From: HRBIN16 sp049969495
Lineage (GTDB): Bacteria; Armatimonadota; HRBIN16
DNA length: 64,000 bases
Reading direction: 5' to 3'
Assembly (NCBI GenBank): GCA_049969495.1
Contig: JBMFOT010000005.1
Location: 1 to 64,000 of the forward strand
In this document: in pieces, positions 1 through 9,466 of the stretch
How the letters are laid out: each line of letters begins with the position of its first letter
Position numbering within the stretch: position 1 is the first letter of the stretch
The notes under the pieces: model-generated
Database searches by the model: none
Told to the model about the DNA's origin: nothing
The model's input: the letters and a program-made list of their open reading frames with translations, nothing else
Translations under genes and position numbers: made by a program

Positions 1-319
1 CTATTGCTCCACCGAAACAGTCGAAGAACAGACTATTCAGATGCACCAGGTCGGGTTGATGCTTGCGGATTAATTGGGTGACCACGCGGTACCAGCCTAA
101 CTGATGCGTGAACAACCGAATATACCCATGAAAACCCCACGGCTGAGGGGCGCGAATAATGTCTAACCGCACTCTTTCAGGCACCTGCCGATACCGCCGT
201 AGATCATACGGTACCGCCACCACCGCTTGTACTTCGGGCGGTAGATAGATAATAAGTTCTATCAGGCTCTGCATGGAGCCTCCATAGCCGGTAGGGGTTT
301 CTAGGTAGAGCACCTTCAT
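1..319 (-). CDS. Glycosyltransferase family 4-like protein, 3' part outside window
   Basis: The gene starts at an ATG at 319 behind a strong ribosome binding site (AAGGAGG) and runs off the left edge, so only about 106 N-terminal residues are visible. It begins MKVLYLETPTGYGGS, the usual first strand and Gly-rich loop of a GT-B glycosyltransferase (GT4 family), followed by a second Rossmann strand and a 'QPDLVHLNS' segment typical of the N-terminal GT4 domain. It is the last visible gene of the polysaccharide operon, 20 bp after the flippase, and probably adds a sugar to the lipid-linked repeat unit on the cytoplasmic side. Donor and acceptor cannot be told. The family assignment rests only on the N-terminal half. 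Confidence 0.75.
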   Translation of the reverse strand, partial: MKVLYLETPTGYGGSMQSLIELIIYLPPEVQAVVAVPYDLRRYRQVPERVRLDIIRAPQPWGFHGYIRLFTHQLGWYRVVTQLIRKHQPDLVHLNSLFFDCFGGAI

Positions 320-339
320 CTCGCATCCTCCTTCTCAAG

Positions 340-1809
340 TTACATGCCCTGTTGCATCCGGGTAACAGCTCTTGCCTGCTTGCTCCTACGCCACAGAGCA
401 ACGACGCTCGGCAAGGAGTATCGCTGCCTCACTTGCCAAAACACCACACCCAGCAGCATAGTAGCTGCCACCAACCGCCCTGCCAATTGCCAGGCTCCCC
501 CATGGCGCATGGACAGGTCTACAGCCGCAGCCGCTAACATCAACAGTATCGAAACGAGCATTGTGCCAAGGCTTAGTCCAACCCTGTAATAGCGCTGTGA
601 TACCACATAGGATGCCGAAGCGAGCGCAATGAACGACGCCATGGTGACCCAGGCTGCACCCCACGCCCTGTACAAGGGGATCAGCCACATGCTCAGCAAT
701 AGGCACAGCAGTGCCGACAGTATGTTTGCACCAGCCAGGGCATCTGTGCGGTTACTCAAACGCGCTCCCACACTGAGCGGCCCCTGCGCCACAAAAAACC
801 AATAAGCTCCTGCCAGCGGAGGCACGTAGTCTGCTGCTCCCCAGAAGCGCGTTGCCGACATCAGGTGTATCGCCGGGCGTGCGAACAGGATAATGCCGCT
901 CGCAACCAAGGCAAACCCCAACAGGATGAGTGAGATCGCCCTTTGCAAATGATAGGCTCCCTCCTCTTGTGCACCTACACGAAATGCCCACGGAGCCCAC
1001 GCCATCGAAACGATACCGTAGAACACACTCACCAACATCCCAAACCGATACGCTAACGAGTACAAGCCCAGCTCGCTCTCGGACGCATAGCGGGTGAGGA
1101 AAAAGCGGTCGCTGAAGTGCAGGATGAACTGGGACAGGCTCGCAGGAACTAACGGCAGCCCGTAACGCAACACCGGCTTCACCCATTGCATGTCGAACGC
1201 ACCGCCATACCGCAGTCGCACCAGCACACCCAGCACGAAGGACCAGACACTCGCGTTAATCAGCCCACTCAATACTACTCCCCATACACCCCAGCGTAGC
1301 CAAACCACCAGAACAATGTTGGTAGCTAGTTGTGTGCTCAGCCTACACAGGGAGATGGTGGTAAAGCGCCACGCTTTGCCCTCCGCGCGCCATAGCGTCA
1401 GTGGCAGTTCTATGAGGTTGCCCACGAGCATACTGATAAGAGAAATCGTCACGTAATGGGCATACCGCTCATGCCCGAAAGCGAGGCGTGCCAGATACGG
1501 CGAGGCAGGCAAAGTGAGCAGGCTCCCTACTATCACCACCACCAGGTTGAGGTTAAACACCGTCGCGATGAGACGCCGGCGTTCCTGTTCGTCCTTTGCC
1601 AGGTAGTAATGGCGTAGCAATGCTTCAGCCAAACCAAGAGCCAGAAACAAACCGATTACATCCACCAGGCGGACGATGGTTTCAATGATACCGTAATCGG
1701 CAGGCGTCAGCACCCGCGTGTAGATGGGTATCATGATGAAACCGACCAGTCGGCTGGCGATGGTGCCGACAGCATACACGGCGGAGTCTTTCACGAGGCT
1801 CCTGAGCAT
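340..1809 (-). CDS. Polysaccharide flippase (Wzx/MATE-like)
   Basis: A 489-residue, very hydrophobic protein with about 12 to 14 predicted membrane segments. The N-terminus (SAVYAVGTIASRLVGFIMIP followed by YTRVLTPADYG) is the signature of the polysaccharide-biosynthesis flippase family in the MOP superfamily. Family role: moving undecaprenyl-diphosphate-linked repeat units across the inner membrane. It lies 2 bp after the GT2 gene and upstream of a GT4 gene in an operon that also has a Wzy-like polymerase and a Wzz/tyrosine kinase, so a Wzx/Wzy-dependent pathway is the natural reading. Length is normal for the family and there is no sign of damage. Confidence 0.9.
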   Translation of the reverse strand: MLRSLVKDSAVYAVGTIASRLVGFIMIPIYTRVLTPADYGIIETIVRLVDVIGLFLALGLAEALLRHYYLAKDEQERRRLIATVFNLNLVVVIVGSLLTLPASPYLARLAFGHERYAHYVTISLISMLVGNLIELPLTLWRAEGKAWRFTTISLCRLSTQLATNIVLVVWLRWGVWGVVLSGLINASVWSFVLGVLVRLRYGGAFDMQWVKPVLRYGLPLVPASLSQFILHFSDRFFLTRYASESELGLYSLAYRFGMLVSVFYGIVSMAWAPWAFRVGAQEEGAYHLQRAISLILLGFALVASGIILFARPAIHLMSATRFWGAADYVPPLAGAYWFFVAQGPLSVGARLSNRTDALAGANILSALLCLLLSMWLIPLYRAWGAAWVTMASFIALASASYVVSQRYYRVGLSLGTMLVSILLMLAAAAVDLSMRHGGAWQLAGRLVAATMLLGVVFWQVRQRYSLPSVVALWRRSKQARAVTRMQQGM

Positions 1810-1811
1810 AA

Positions 1812-3002
1812 TCAGTACATCCTCACCTTCTGTCCCTCATCGCTGGTTACCTGCGGGGATAGCATGGGCGAGCGGTCCCAGCGCACACGCCCTCTGCCTC
1901 GGATAAAAGCGATTGGAGCCACCGCCGCCGCCGTGTTCAGGCTGAGGAACGACCCCGCCAGCCCCGCGAGGCGGAACCGCCGCGCCAGCGCAGGCAGAGC
2001 CCATGCCAGCACGCCCAGCAGGTAGTATCCCGTTTGCGCCACCACCAGCGCGGCGCCGTAAGGCTGATGTAGTAGCATCCACGACGCCCCATACATGCCC
2101 ATCAGCGCGTACGGCACCAGCAACCGGCACACCTTGTGCGATATAAACTGCCACCACAGGCGGTTCTTCCACGGTACCAGCAGCCAGGGCGCCGCCCAGA
2201 TGAGCTGATAGTTGCCAGCCAGCGTGCGCACCTTGCGCTGGAACTCCCTGTCGTAGGAAGGGGTTACTGTATCGTACGCTTTCGCTTCGGCAACGAAGGC
2301 AATACGATAGCCTCTGTACACGATATGCAACGGAATCCACATGTCGTCCAGGATCAGCCCTTCGGGCATCGGGGTGAAATGTTCGCGGCGGATGGCGTAA
2401 ATAGCCCCGCTGCACTGCAAGGGCGAATCGACCTCTGCTTCCATCTGCCTCAACCACTTTTCATATCGCCAGTATGCGCCCATTTCTCTAGGGGCGCCCT
2501 CATGGTCCAGCAATACCAGTTCGCCGCCAGCAGCCCCAACACCGTCAGTGTACAGTGCCTGCACTAACTGGCGGATGGCGTCTGGAGCAAACTGTTGCCT
2601 TGCATCGGTAAACACGAGTACCTCACCCTCAGCTACTTCCACGCCCCTGTTGAGGGCAAACGCCTTACCCCGCTGGGGTAAGACCTCCACCACCCGAACG
2701 CCTTCGTATCCTCGCGCGATCTGCGCAGTGCGATCGGTGCACCCGTCACAAGAGACCACGACGGACATCTTATCCATAGGATAATCGCCGGCAAGCAGAT
2801 TCTCGATACGTTTACGGATATTGGCTTCCTCATTGTGCGCAGCGATTAACACGGTGACAGACGGCAGGTTCTTTGGTAGACCAACCTTCCGTGCGGTGTA
2901 CTGCCTGCGACGCCCCTGAGCTAGCAACCTCAGCAGGAGCGGATAGCCCACATAGGTGTAAGCCACAAACGCAAGACAACCGACTACTACCCACCACATC
3001 AA
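1812..3002 (-). CDS. Membrane glycosyltransferase family 2
   Basis: A 396-residue GT-A glycosyltransferase with an N-terminal membrane segment (about residues 3-23), a GT2 catalytic domain (about 48-270) and three or four C-terminal membrane segments. Visible motifs: SVTVLIAAHNEE (nucleotide-binding start), SCDG, the metal-binding region FTDA, LDD as the catalytic acid region, and RKVRTLAGN in the place of the usual (Q/R)xxRW. This is the layout of processive or polyprenyl-linked sugar transferases that feed extracellular polysaccharide. It overlaps the polymerase gene by 4 bases (ATGA), so the two are probably translationally coupled. The transferred sugar is unknown. Confidence 0.88.
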   Translation of the reverse strand: MMWWVVVGCLAFVAYTYVGYPLLLRLLAQGRRRQYTARKVGLPKNLPSVTVLIAAHNEEANIRKRIENLLAGDYPMDKMSVVVSCDGCTDRTAQIARGYEGVRVVEVLPQRGKAFALNRGVEVAEGEVLVFTDARQQFAPDAIRQLVQALYTDGVGAAGGELVLLDHEGAPREMGAYWRYEKWLRQMEAEVDSPLQCSGAIYAIRREHFTPMPEGLILDDMWIPLHIVYRGYRIAFVAEAKAYDTVTPSYDREFQRKVRTLAGNYQLIWAAPWLLVPWKNRLWWQFISHKVCRLLVPYALMGMYGASWMLLHQPYGAALVVAQTGYYLLGVLAWALPALARRFRLAGLAGSFLSLNTAAAVAPIAFIRGRGRVRWDRSPMLSPQVTSDEGQKVRMY

Positions 3003-4351
3003 GCCTTCGCCTCCTGCACCTTTGGTAGCAGGTGCGCCTGTGCCGCTGCCACAAGAGCCATCAGGATATACTGGTAGGGATAGTAGGAGATAGAAAGGAA
3101 ATACCCGGTTAACATCAGGTCCAGTAGACCGATAAATGCTCCCATGCCCAGCGCATGCAATAGCCAGTTAGGAGCGCGAGCGAGCTGTCTCGCTGCTCTG
3201 AGGCTTTTCAGCCAGATGGTCAGGAAGATAATGAGTCCCAGCCCTCCCAGCTCAGCCAATACAAGGTAGTACATATTATGCGCCGTTTGAGAAGCGGGTG
3301 CCCCGAACTCACGGGCAAAATCCCCAAAATTCTTGAAGCCGATACCCGTAAAAGGATTGCGCAGGAACATACGTATCGCTGCCTTACGATACTCTACGCG
3401 GTTCATCGCGGACTCATCTTGCTCGTAGTTCGTGATGGATCGGATACGCTCCCGGTACTCCGCAGGTGCGGTGAACCATAGTGCACCAAACACCGCCAGA
3501 CCGATCAAAGCCCCCAGCACCTTCCTCTTAGAGAACAGCCAGAGCAGAAAGAGCAGAAAAACCAATCCTAAGAACCCGCCGCGTGACCCGGTTAACACCA
3601 CTGTCACTAGTATCATAACCATTGCGGAACCATACACTACCCTCAACCACTTCTTCGGGTCGTTAAAAAACAGGTAGTAACACAGCGGAAAGAGCATCAA
3701 AACATACGCAGCCAGATCGTTTGGGTCGCCAAGCATGGAAGACTCTGCGCCGGCACGTTGCAGCTGACCGCTCACTTCCACATTTCCTGTTTTGTAGTTA
3801 TAGATGGTGAATATTGCTAACCACAGCGCCATCCATCCCATCATGCGCACAGCAAAGGTGATTTGCTTCTCGCTGCGCACAGCCATATAAATCATCCAGA
3901 CCATGGCGACACTCTTCAAGAAATCCTGTGCTCCCGAAAAAGACTGCGAGCGATAGAGCGATAACGGCACCGAGAGCAACATCGCCACCCACAGCGCTAT
4001 GAACCATTTCACATACCAGCCTTCCACTAATCTCTGCCTGGTAAGCATCAGGCGTACAAACAACCCTGTAGAGGTGATACTCGCGATGAACAGGGGAATG
4101 CGCAAGAGCGCCAACTGAGGGAAGAAATCCATTGGGCGCATGTAGTACAGGGCGATAAAAGCCAGAGCTCCAGCATAAGGGCTCACCAGAAAAACGCTTG
4201 CAGCCACCAGCGCTATCACTGCACCAAAGACCAATTCAATGGGTACTAGGAGCAGCGCTATCCCCGCAGTCAGCGCAATGCCCGCCGTGACAATCCACAC
4301 CAGTGCATCTCGTCGCACTGCGGAGATGCCTGCCTGCACCTCCATCAACAC
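2999..4351 (-). CDS. O-antigen ligase/polymerase-like membrane protein (Wzy-type)
   Basis: A 450-residue protein with roughly 12 membrane segments and the Wzy_C/O-antigen ligase signature: VLTGSRGGFLGLVFL in one segment, then FLRNPFTGIGFKNFG, then the conserved His region SQTAHNMYYLVLAELGG. Members polymerise lipid-linked repeats (Wzy) or ligate polymer to an acceptor (WaaL, PglL); the family alone does not separate these. With a flippase and a Wzz-like protein in the same operon, polymerase is the more likely role. The start overlaps the end of the phosphoglycosyl transferase gene by 7 bases. Confidence 0.85.
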   Translation of the reverse strand: MLMEVQAGISAVRRDALVWIVTAGIALTAGIALLLVPIELVFGAVIALVAASVFLVSPYAGALAFIALYYMRPMDFFPQLALLRIPLFIASITSTGLFVRLMLTRQRLVEGWYVKWFIALWVAMLLSVPLSLYRSQSFSGAQDFLKSVAMVWMIYMAVRSEKQITFAVRMMGWMALWLAIFTIYNYKTGNVEVSGQLQRAGAESSMLGDPNDLAAYVLMLFPLCYYLFFNDPKKWLRVVYGSAMVMILVTVVLTGSRGGFLGLVFLLFLLWLFSKRKVLGALIGLAVFGALWFTAPAEYRERIRSITNYEQDESAMNRVEYRKAAIRMFLRNPFTGIGFKNFGDFAREFGAPASQTAHNMYYLVLAELGGLGLIIFLTIWLKSLRAARQLARAPNWLLHALGMGAFIGLLDLMLTGYFLSISYYPYQYILMALVAAAQAHLLPKVQEAKA

Positions 4352-5394
4352 CCCTCCCGACGCCTAAGCACCGTCCAGATGGTCAAGAAGATAATCTTCA
4401 GGTCCAGCCAGAGCGACATGTGGTACAGGTACATCAGGTCATAGCGCAGCTTGTCGTAAACGGTAGTGTGATACCCACCCATTACCTGCGCCCAACCGGT
4501 GATGCCAGGTTTGATACGGTGTCGTTCATCGTAGTGAGGAATGCGCTCGCGATACTCCTCCACAAAGTTCGGACGTTCGGGGCGCGGACCCACAATGCTC
4601 ATGTGCCCCCATAACACGTTGATAAACTGCGGCACCTCATCCAGTTTCGTGGCTCGCAGAATGCGCCCCACCGCAGTAATACGCGGATCTCCTTTGCTTG
4701 CCAGCACCGGACCTGTGATTTTCTCTGCATCTCGCACCATCGTACGCAGTTTGAAGATATAGAACACCTTACCATCTTTACCCACGCGCTCTTGCTTATA
4801 GATAATCGGGCCCGGCGATGTCAACTTGATAGCTGCTGCCGCGAGCAGCAGGAAAGGGAAACTGACCAGTAGCCCGAACGTAGCGAACAGGATATCAAAC
4901 ACCCGCTTCGCGATGAGCAAATGCTTGGAAGGAAGGCGGGGGGTGATGTCTACAACCGGAACATCTCCTACCTTGTCCGCAACAGGCCCGCTCAGCACCA
5001 CTTCCACAATGTTCGGCACCACTTTGATCTGCACGTGCCGATGTCCATTACTCACCAGCATCTCCGCAAGCCGCTGCTGCCAGGTGGGAGCGTAGGCGAT
5101 GATCACTTCGTCCACCTGATACTTGTCCACGATGTGCTCTATATCCGCGCGTGAACCCAGCACTCGCAATCCGGTGATAGAAGCTTCTATCTCATCATCC
5201 ACGAAGCCCACGACCTCATAACCAGCCTGCTGCAGATTGCGAGCGAGCATGTGGCCTACCTCTCCAGCTCCCACAATCAGCACTCTTCGCTTGCGTGCCA
5301 TATCGCTCTCCTGTGGTGTCACAGAAAGCAGTTGTTCCTCCTCCTTCACGGGTTGCTGCTTCCAGACTGCTGCTTCCGCACGAGTCTCTCTCAT
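4345..5394 (-). CDS. Exopolysaccharide polyprenyl glycosylphosphotransferase
   Basis: A 349-residue initiating enzyme: it moves a sugar-1-phosphate from a UDP-sugar to undecaprenyl phosphate. Residues about 32-150 form a Rossmann-like domain beginning RVLIVGAGEVGHML. The C-terminal part is the bacterial sugar transferase domain (PF02397 type) with a membrane hairpin (IAKRVFDILFATFGL), the SPGPIIYKQERVG segment, the FKLRTM motif and the IKPGITGWAQVMGGY region. The usual four N-terminal membrane helices of WbaP are missing, so this is the short form with only the CoA-binding-like domain. The start at 5394 overlaps the upstream stop (ATGA) and has GGAGGT at good spacing; an internal ATG at 5301 also has an RBS and would remove the poorly conserved first 31 residues. 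Confidence 0.9.
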   Translation of the reverse strand: MRETRAEAAVWKQQPVKEEEQLLSVTPQESDMARKRRVLIVGAGEVGHMLARNLQQAGYEVVGFVDDEIEASITGLRVLGSRADIEHIVDKYQVDEVIIAYAPTWQQRLAEMLVSNGHRHVQIKVVPNIVEVVLSGPVADKVGDVPVVDITPRLPSKHLLIAKRVFDILFATFGLLVSFPFLLLAAAAIKLTSPGPIIYKQERVGKDGKVFYIFKLRTMVRDAEKITGPVLASKGDPRITAVGRILRATKLDEVPQFINVLWGHMSIVGPRPERPNFVEEYRERIPHYDERHRIKPGITGWAQVMGGYHTTVYDKLRYDLMYLYHMSLWLDLKIIFLTIWTVLRRREGC

Positions 5395-7805
5395 CCGTTA
5401 CCTCCGCTCTCGCCCTTCCCCAGCACATCTTCCCGGCGCACTTCCACGCGCGCGTTGGGGTCTACGGGCACGACGTGCGTTTTCTCCGCTTCCTTCGACG
5501 GTGCGCTCCTCGGGGTGCTCGCTCCCTTGCTCCTGGATGGGCGTACCGCTACCGGCTTACCCGTGGACGAAGGCTTGGCTGTGCTAGGCGGAGGAAGCTC
5601 GCTCTTGCCGTTCGTATGGTGGTAGTAGTGGCTGTGGTAGTAGTAGCTGTCTACCATCTCCGGCGCGGCGTCGTTGAGAACCACTCCGAGCAATTTCACC
5701 TTCGCTTTGTTGAGCAGATGCCTCACCTGCAGCTCGCTTCCACGCGGGATATGGTTGGCGCGTACCACTACCACCACACCGTCTACCAGAGACGCCATCA
5801 CCGACGCATCGGCGAATACTGCCGCGCTGGGCGTGTCAAAGAGCACAACGTCGCAGCTCTGCTCTAACGCCTCCACCACCTCTTGCATCTTCTGCGAGCG
5901 CAGCAACTGCCAGGGGTTCTTCGGCACCGGACCCGCAGGTACCAGCACCAGATTATCTACCTCCGTCGGACGCAGCACCTCCGCTATTTGTAGCCCGTTT
6001 GCCAGCACGGAGCTGAGACCGATGTCGTTGCTCACATTAAACACTTTGTGCAGGGAAGGACGACGCATGTCACCGTCCACCAGGATCACCCGCTTGCCGC
6101 CCTGTGCCAGCGTGATGGCGAGGTTGGCGATGGTAGACGTACCACCCTGCCCCGGTCGCACCGTGGCAACCATGATAGAGCGGATATCCGGGTGCTCCTC
6201 TAGCGTCAGCAACAGGTCTTCGCCTACGAAGCGGTACGACTCCGCATGCGGCGAAGCAGGTTCCACATGCGTAATCTTGGGCAGCAGGTTCCTGTCTCCG
6301 CTCTCCAGGCGCGGGATCACGCCTGTCACCGGCAAGCCGATAAGCTGCTGCGCATCATGGGTGGTCTTGACGGTGTTATCCACCACCTCCAGTCCTACCG
6401 CGATACCGATGCCCAGGAACAGACTCAGCAATATCGCTGCAATGACCACCTGCATCGGGTTCGGTCCGGCGCGAACAGGTCCTTCGACAGAGGTCTTCCC
6501 CATCAAGGTAATGAAGCTCTCCGTGTTCGCGTTGAGGTTGAGCAGCGCAGCCTGATACTGATTAAACAAACGGTTATAGTTATCTAGAGCGAGCTGATAA
6601 TCCGCCGTCGCCGCCTGCAGGTCAACGTCCAAACCCTGGTAGTTCGACAGACGTTGCTCATATTTGGCAACCTGTGCGTTCGCTTCTGCTAATGCAGTCG
6701 CCAGCTCGCGCTCTCTTGCCTCAAGGGTGCGAATCTCGTCTCGTAGCGAAACGTAAGCCGCGTTCGCGATGCGCGGGCGCTTCTGCTCTTCTTCCTGCAG
6801 CTTGCGCTCTACCTCCCGGATGCGCCGCTGCAGCTGCTGCATAATGGGGTTCTCTTCCGTATAGGTGCCTTTGAAGCTGTAATACTGGGCTAAGAGGTCG
6901 GCATGCTCCTTCTCCAGCGCCTGAGCCGCAGCGGTCTTTGCCACGGGGTCGGGAAGCGTCTCTGGCGTCTGGGCAAACTGCTTGCGCTTTTCCGCAAGGA
7001 GCGAACGGGTGGAAGCAAGCTGGGTTTGCAGATCTTCCACCTTTTGACGCAGCGGAGTGAGTATCGAATAGTCACCCTGCACAGCCGATTGCAAATCCAC
7101 AATACCCTTCTGCCTGCGCAACTCCTTCAGCGCCTTTTCTTTCGCTTCCAGCTGCTTACGAGCTTTCTCCATCTCGCGCTGGAGGAAGCCCACGTTATTG
7201 CGCAGACTTTGGCGGCTGTATTCCTCGTAGAACTTTTTGAAAGCGACAGTAAAGGCATCGACGATTGCCTTTGCCTGCTCTGCTCTCGGGGATTTGGCGG
7301 TGAAAACGATGAGGTCGGTGTTGACACGTCCGCCTTCGCCAGGAGCACTGTTAATCTGCGCCTCAATTTGACCTTTCTGGCGCATCTCAGCGATCTCCTC
7401 ACGAGTGATGCCCACATCGCTGAGGACACTGACATTCGCCTTTTCCGCAGGCACCGTTTCACCCGGCATGGCAATGTCCGAATATGTTTGAGCCATCGCC
7501 ATCTCCACCACCCCCGGCGAATTCGCCAATTGCAGGAGCGTGGCCAGCTTGCGGTCGCGCGCCCCACGTTCTTCCGATGACTTCGTATCGCCAGGGGGAC
7601 GCAAAATACTCTCCGACGGCTGCACATAGCGATAGGCAACGTACTGCTTTCCGAAAAACTGCAAGCCAATCACCGCCGTGCCGACGGTGATGATGACCGC
7701 CGCCAGTATCAGCCAGATGCGCTTACGCAGGATACGATATATCCGCCAGAAATCCCACTGATTCTGGTTCGCTTCGCTCATGATGACCGAATTCATACGC
7801 CTCAC
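5391..7805 (-). CDS. Wzz/GumC chain-length protein fused to BY-kinase, degenerate Walker A
   Basis: An 804-residue protein: N-terminal Wzz domain with a membrane segment (about 32-52), a long periplasmic coiled coil (about 185-420), a second membrane segment (VVIAAILLSLFLGIGIAVG), a cytoplasmic tyrosine-kinase/MinD-like domain (about 545-715), then a Tyr/His cluster DSYYYHSHYYHH and a Pro/Ser-rich tail of about 70 residues. Walker A' (ILVDGDMRRPSLHKVF) and Walker B (VVLFDTPSA) are intact, but the Walker A loop reads RPGQGGTSTIANLA where active enzymes have G-x-G-K-(S/T)-T, so the phosphate-binding Lys is gone. It should control polymer length and export; kinase activity is doubtful. It overlaps EpsI by 4 bases. 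Confidence 0.9.
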   Translation of the reverse strand: MRRMNSVIMSEANQNQWDFWRIYRILRKRIWLILAAVIITVGTAVIGLQFFGKQYVAYRYVQPSESILRPPGDTKSSEERGARDRKLATLLQLANSPGVVEMAMAQTYSDIAMPGETVPAEKANVSVLSDVGITREEIAEMRQKGQIEAQINSAPGEGGRVNTDLIVFTAKSPRAEQAKAIVDAFTVAFKKFYEEYSRQSLRNNVGFLQREMEKARKQLEAKEKALKELRRQKGIVDLQSAVQGDYSILTPLRQKVEDLQTQLASTRSLLAEKRKQFAQTPETLPDPVAKTAAAQALEKEHADLLAQYYSFKGTYTEENPIMQQLQRRIREVERKLQEEEQKRPRIANAAYVSLRDEIRTLEARERELATALAEANAQVAKYEQRLSNYQGLDVDLQAATADYQLALDNYNRLFNQYQAALLNLNANTESFITLMGKTSVEGPVRAGPNPMQVVIAAILLSLFLGIGIAVGLEVVDNTVKTTHDAQQLIGLPVTGVIPRLESGDRNLLPKITHVEPASPHAESYRFVGEDLLLTLEEHPDIRSIMVATVRPGQGGTSTIANLAITLAQGGKRVILVDGDMRRPSLHKVFNVSNDIGLSSVLANGLQIAEVLRPTEVDNLVLVPAGPVPKNPWQLLRSQKMQEVVEALEQSCDVVLFDTPSAAVFADASVMASLVDGVVVVVRANHIPRGSELQVRHLLNKAKVKLLGVVLNDAAPEMVDSYYYHSHYYHHTNGKSELPPPSTAKPSSTGKPVAVRPSRSKGASTPRSAPSKEAEKTHVVPVDPNARVEVRREDVLGKGESGGNG

Positions 7806-8488
7806 TCACTCCTTCGTTTGCTTGTATCCGCTTGCTTCCCGACCAGCTGATGCTGCACGATAGGCACCAGCTCTTGCGCGAATGCCCGCGCAATGCCCGC
7901 TGCCTGTTCTTCATTATCGGCAACAGGCACGATGATTCGTAGCAGCGCACCCATGGCGGGACGATGCAGTAACCTGTCCTGCAGAAGGTACCAGTTATGC
8001 CGGAAGATGCTCGGCGTCACACGCCCACCCTCCACAAAGCAATACAATACCACCTGCTTCTGCTCGTTTTTCTGCAGCAGAAAGCGGTTTGTCTCTGCGT
8101 CATACTGCCTGCCGTCTGGTGCCACTATAGGTAGCGTCTCTATCTCTTTCTTCTGTATCGCCCAACCGCCACCGGGCAAACAGTACCCCGGCGAGTGAAA
8201 AGTGTTCTTTTGGTGCCCATAGATCACCAGCACGTTCACAGGATATCCCGCCTCGTTCGCGTAGTTGCGCACAATGTAGGCGTCGGGCGTAAGCATCTGT
8301 TTAGACAGGTCATCCAGATCTTGTTGTTCCACCATTCGGAAGCCTGCGATGGTTGTAGGCACCTGATTCGTATCTATCGGAAACGTGACCACGCGGTTCT
8401 CTGCTTGACGGGCATATACAACCATACCCCACGCCAGCAGCAACATCGCTATCACTACCCAGTAGTTGGGACGATAATCTCTTCTCAT
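7802..8488 (-). CDS. epsI: EpsI family protein (exosortase-associated, DUF3485)
   Basis: A 228-residue protein with one N-terminal membrane helix (YWVVIAMLLLAWGMVVYA) and an extracytoplasmic domain. The central motif HSPGYCLPGGGW matches the HSP-x-x-C-LPG-GW signature of EpsI. In known exosortase loci EpsI is either a separate gene next to the exosortase or fused to its C-terminus; here it is separate and overlaps the exosortase stop by 4 bases. Its biochemical role is not established; it is needed for exopolysaccharide export in Methylobacillus. Finding it between exosortase and the Wzc-like gene confirms a standard EPS/exosortase locus. Confidence 0.9.
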   Translation of the reverse strand: MRRDYRPNYWVVIAMLLLAWGMVVYARQAENRVVTFPIDTNQVPTTIAGFRMVEQQDLDDLSKQMLTPDAYIVRNYANEAGYPVNVLVIYGHQKNTFHSPGYCLPGGGWAIQKKEIETLPIVAPDGRQYDAETNRFLLQKNEQKQVVLYCFVEGGRVTPSIFRHNWYLLQDRLLHRPAMGALLRIIVPVADNEEQAAGIARAFAQELVPIVQHQLVGKQADTSKRRSE

Positions 8489-9354
8489 TGTACCTTCTCC
8501 GCCAGTTTTTTGACGCCTAAAAGGCTTAATGCAGAGATAAAAAACAGAAATGGTGATGAATAATCATGGAAAAAGGTCATCGCAAACTCCCGGTTGACAT
8601 AGTGCCCCATGACCACTATTGCCGCAATACGCAGTATGTTCGCCAGCATCGTAATCGGTATACCGGAGAGGAACACCACCCCTTTCGCCCACAGCTTGCC
8701 TTGCGTCAAGTAGCCGACCAGAGCGGCAATACCCAGTATCGCCACCATCGAGCGGATACCGCTACACGGCACGGCGACCTCCACATCAAAACGGGGCGTC
8801 CACATGTGCACTCCATCGCGCTCGATAGGCACGCCAACCAGTCCGAGCAGCATCGTGGAAGCCGCCGCACTGAAATGCTGCAACGGTACGCTGAGCAGTT
8901 CGATGGCGAAGTCGGGCCAGGGCACCGCGAAATAGAGGAAGAGATACGGAAAGAGCACCACACGCATCATACGTGTGCCCACCAGATACCACGCCATTCC
9001 TCCCAGCGCCACCGGCACTGCCAGCGCCTTGAGAAACGTCACCGACGCCCACTCGCTGGCGACCTGCATCAGCAAACCTATCGCCAGAACCGGCAGTCCC
9101 CATGAACATACCTGCAAGGGGGTCTGGCGAATCACCTCCCGCTTCCGCCAGAGTAAGAACAGGCTGACCAGCGGCACGAGAAAACCATGTGAAAATTCAT
9201 CGCTATGCGACCACCGATCGACAAGAAAGGATAAGCTCGACGCAAAGAAAGCAACGAAAAGAACCGCCGAAGCAAAGAGCAGCACCATCTGTCGACGATC
9301 TATCGAAGACGCCGCCTGCTGTTGACCTGCCATATCTACTTCCATGCACTTCAC
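8485..9354 (-). CDS. Exosortase (EpsH-type membrane transpeptidase)
   Basis: A 289-residue protein with about eight membrane helices. The catalytic triad of exosortases is visible in order: Cys in VPCSGIRSM (about residue 190), Arg in ANILRIAAI and His in FFHDYSS. Exosortases process and anchor proteins with a C-terminal PEP-CTERM tail (PEP motif, membrane helix, Arg-rich end); two such proteins are encoded at 35272-35808 and 35863-36387. It is the first gene of the EPS operon and lies directly behind a sigma-54-like promoter. The exact subfamily (XrtA or another) is not decided here. ATG at 9354 has an RBS-like GGAG upstream. Confidence 0.92.
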   Translation of the reverse strand: MKCMEVDMAGQQQAASSIDRRQMVLLFASAVLFVAFFASSLSFLVDRWSHSDEFSHGFLVPLVSLFLLWRKREVIRQTPLQVCSWGLPVLAIGLLMQVASEWASVTFLKALAVPVALGGMAWYLVGTRMMRVVLFPYLFLYFAVPWPDFAIELLSVPLQHFSAAASTMLLGLVGVPIERDGVHMWTPRFDVEVAVPCSGIRSMVAILGIAALVGYLTQGKLWAKGVVFLSGIPITMLANILRIAAIVVMGHYVNREFAMTFFHDYSSPFLFFISALSLLGVKKLAEKVQ

Positions 9355-9450
9355 TCCTTCATTGCATCATGGACAAGCGAACCCCAATCAGTTTACCCTT
9401 TTATTCAGCACGGGGTCTACCGCCCCGTTTCTCCCCCCACTTATACATAA

Positions 9451-9466
9451 TGCAAGAATCGTACCA
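9451..9466 (-). promoter_or_regulatory. Predicted sigma-54 promoter of the exosortase/EPS operon
   Basis: On the minus strand the sequence TGGTACGATTCTTGCA matches the sigma-54 consensus TGGCACG-N4-TTGCA with one change, with GG and GC at exactly the required -24/-12 spacing. A start near 9440 would leave a leader of about 85 bases before the exosortase ATG, containing a small hairpin (CGGGG/CCCCG). Exosortase/PEP-CTERM loci in other bacteria are known to be tied to RpoN and the PrsK/PrsR two-component system; no such regulator is in this window. Confidence 0.6.
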
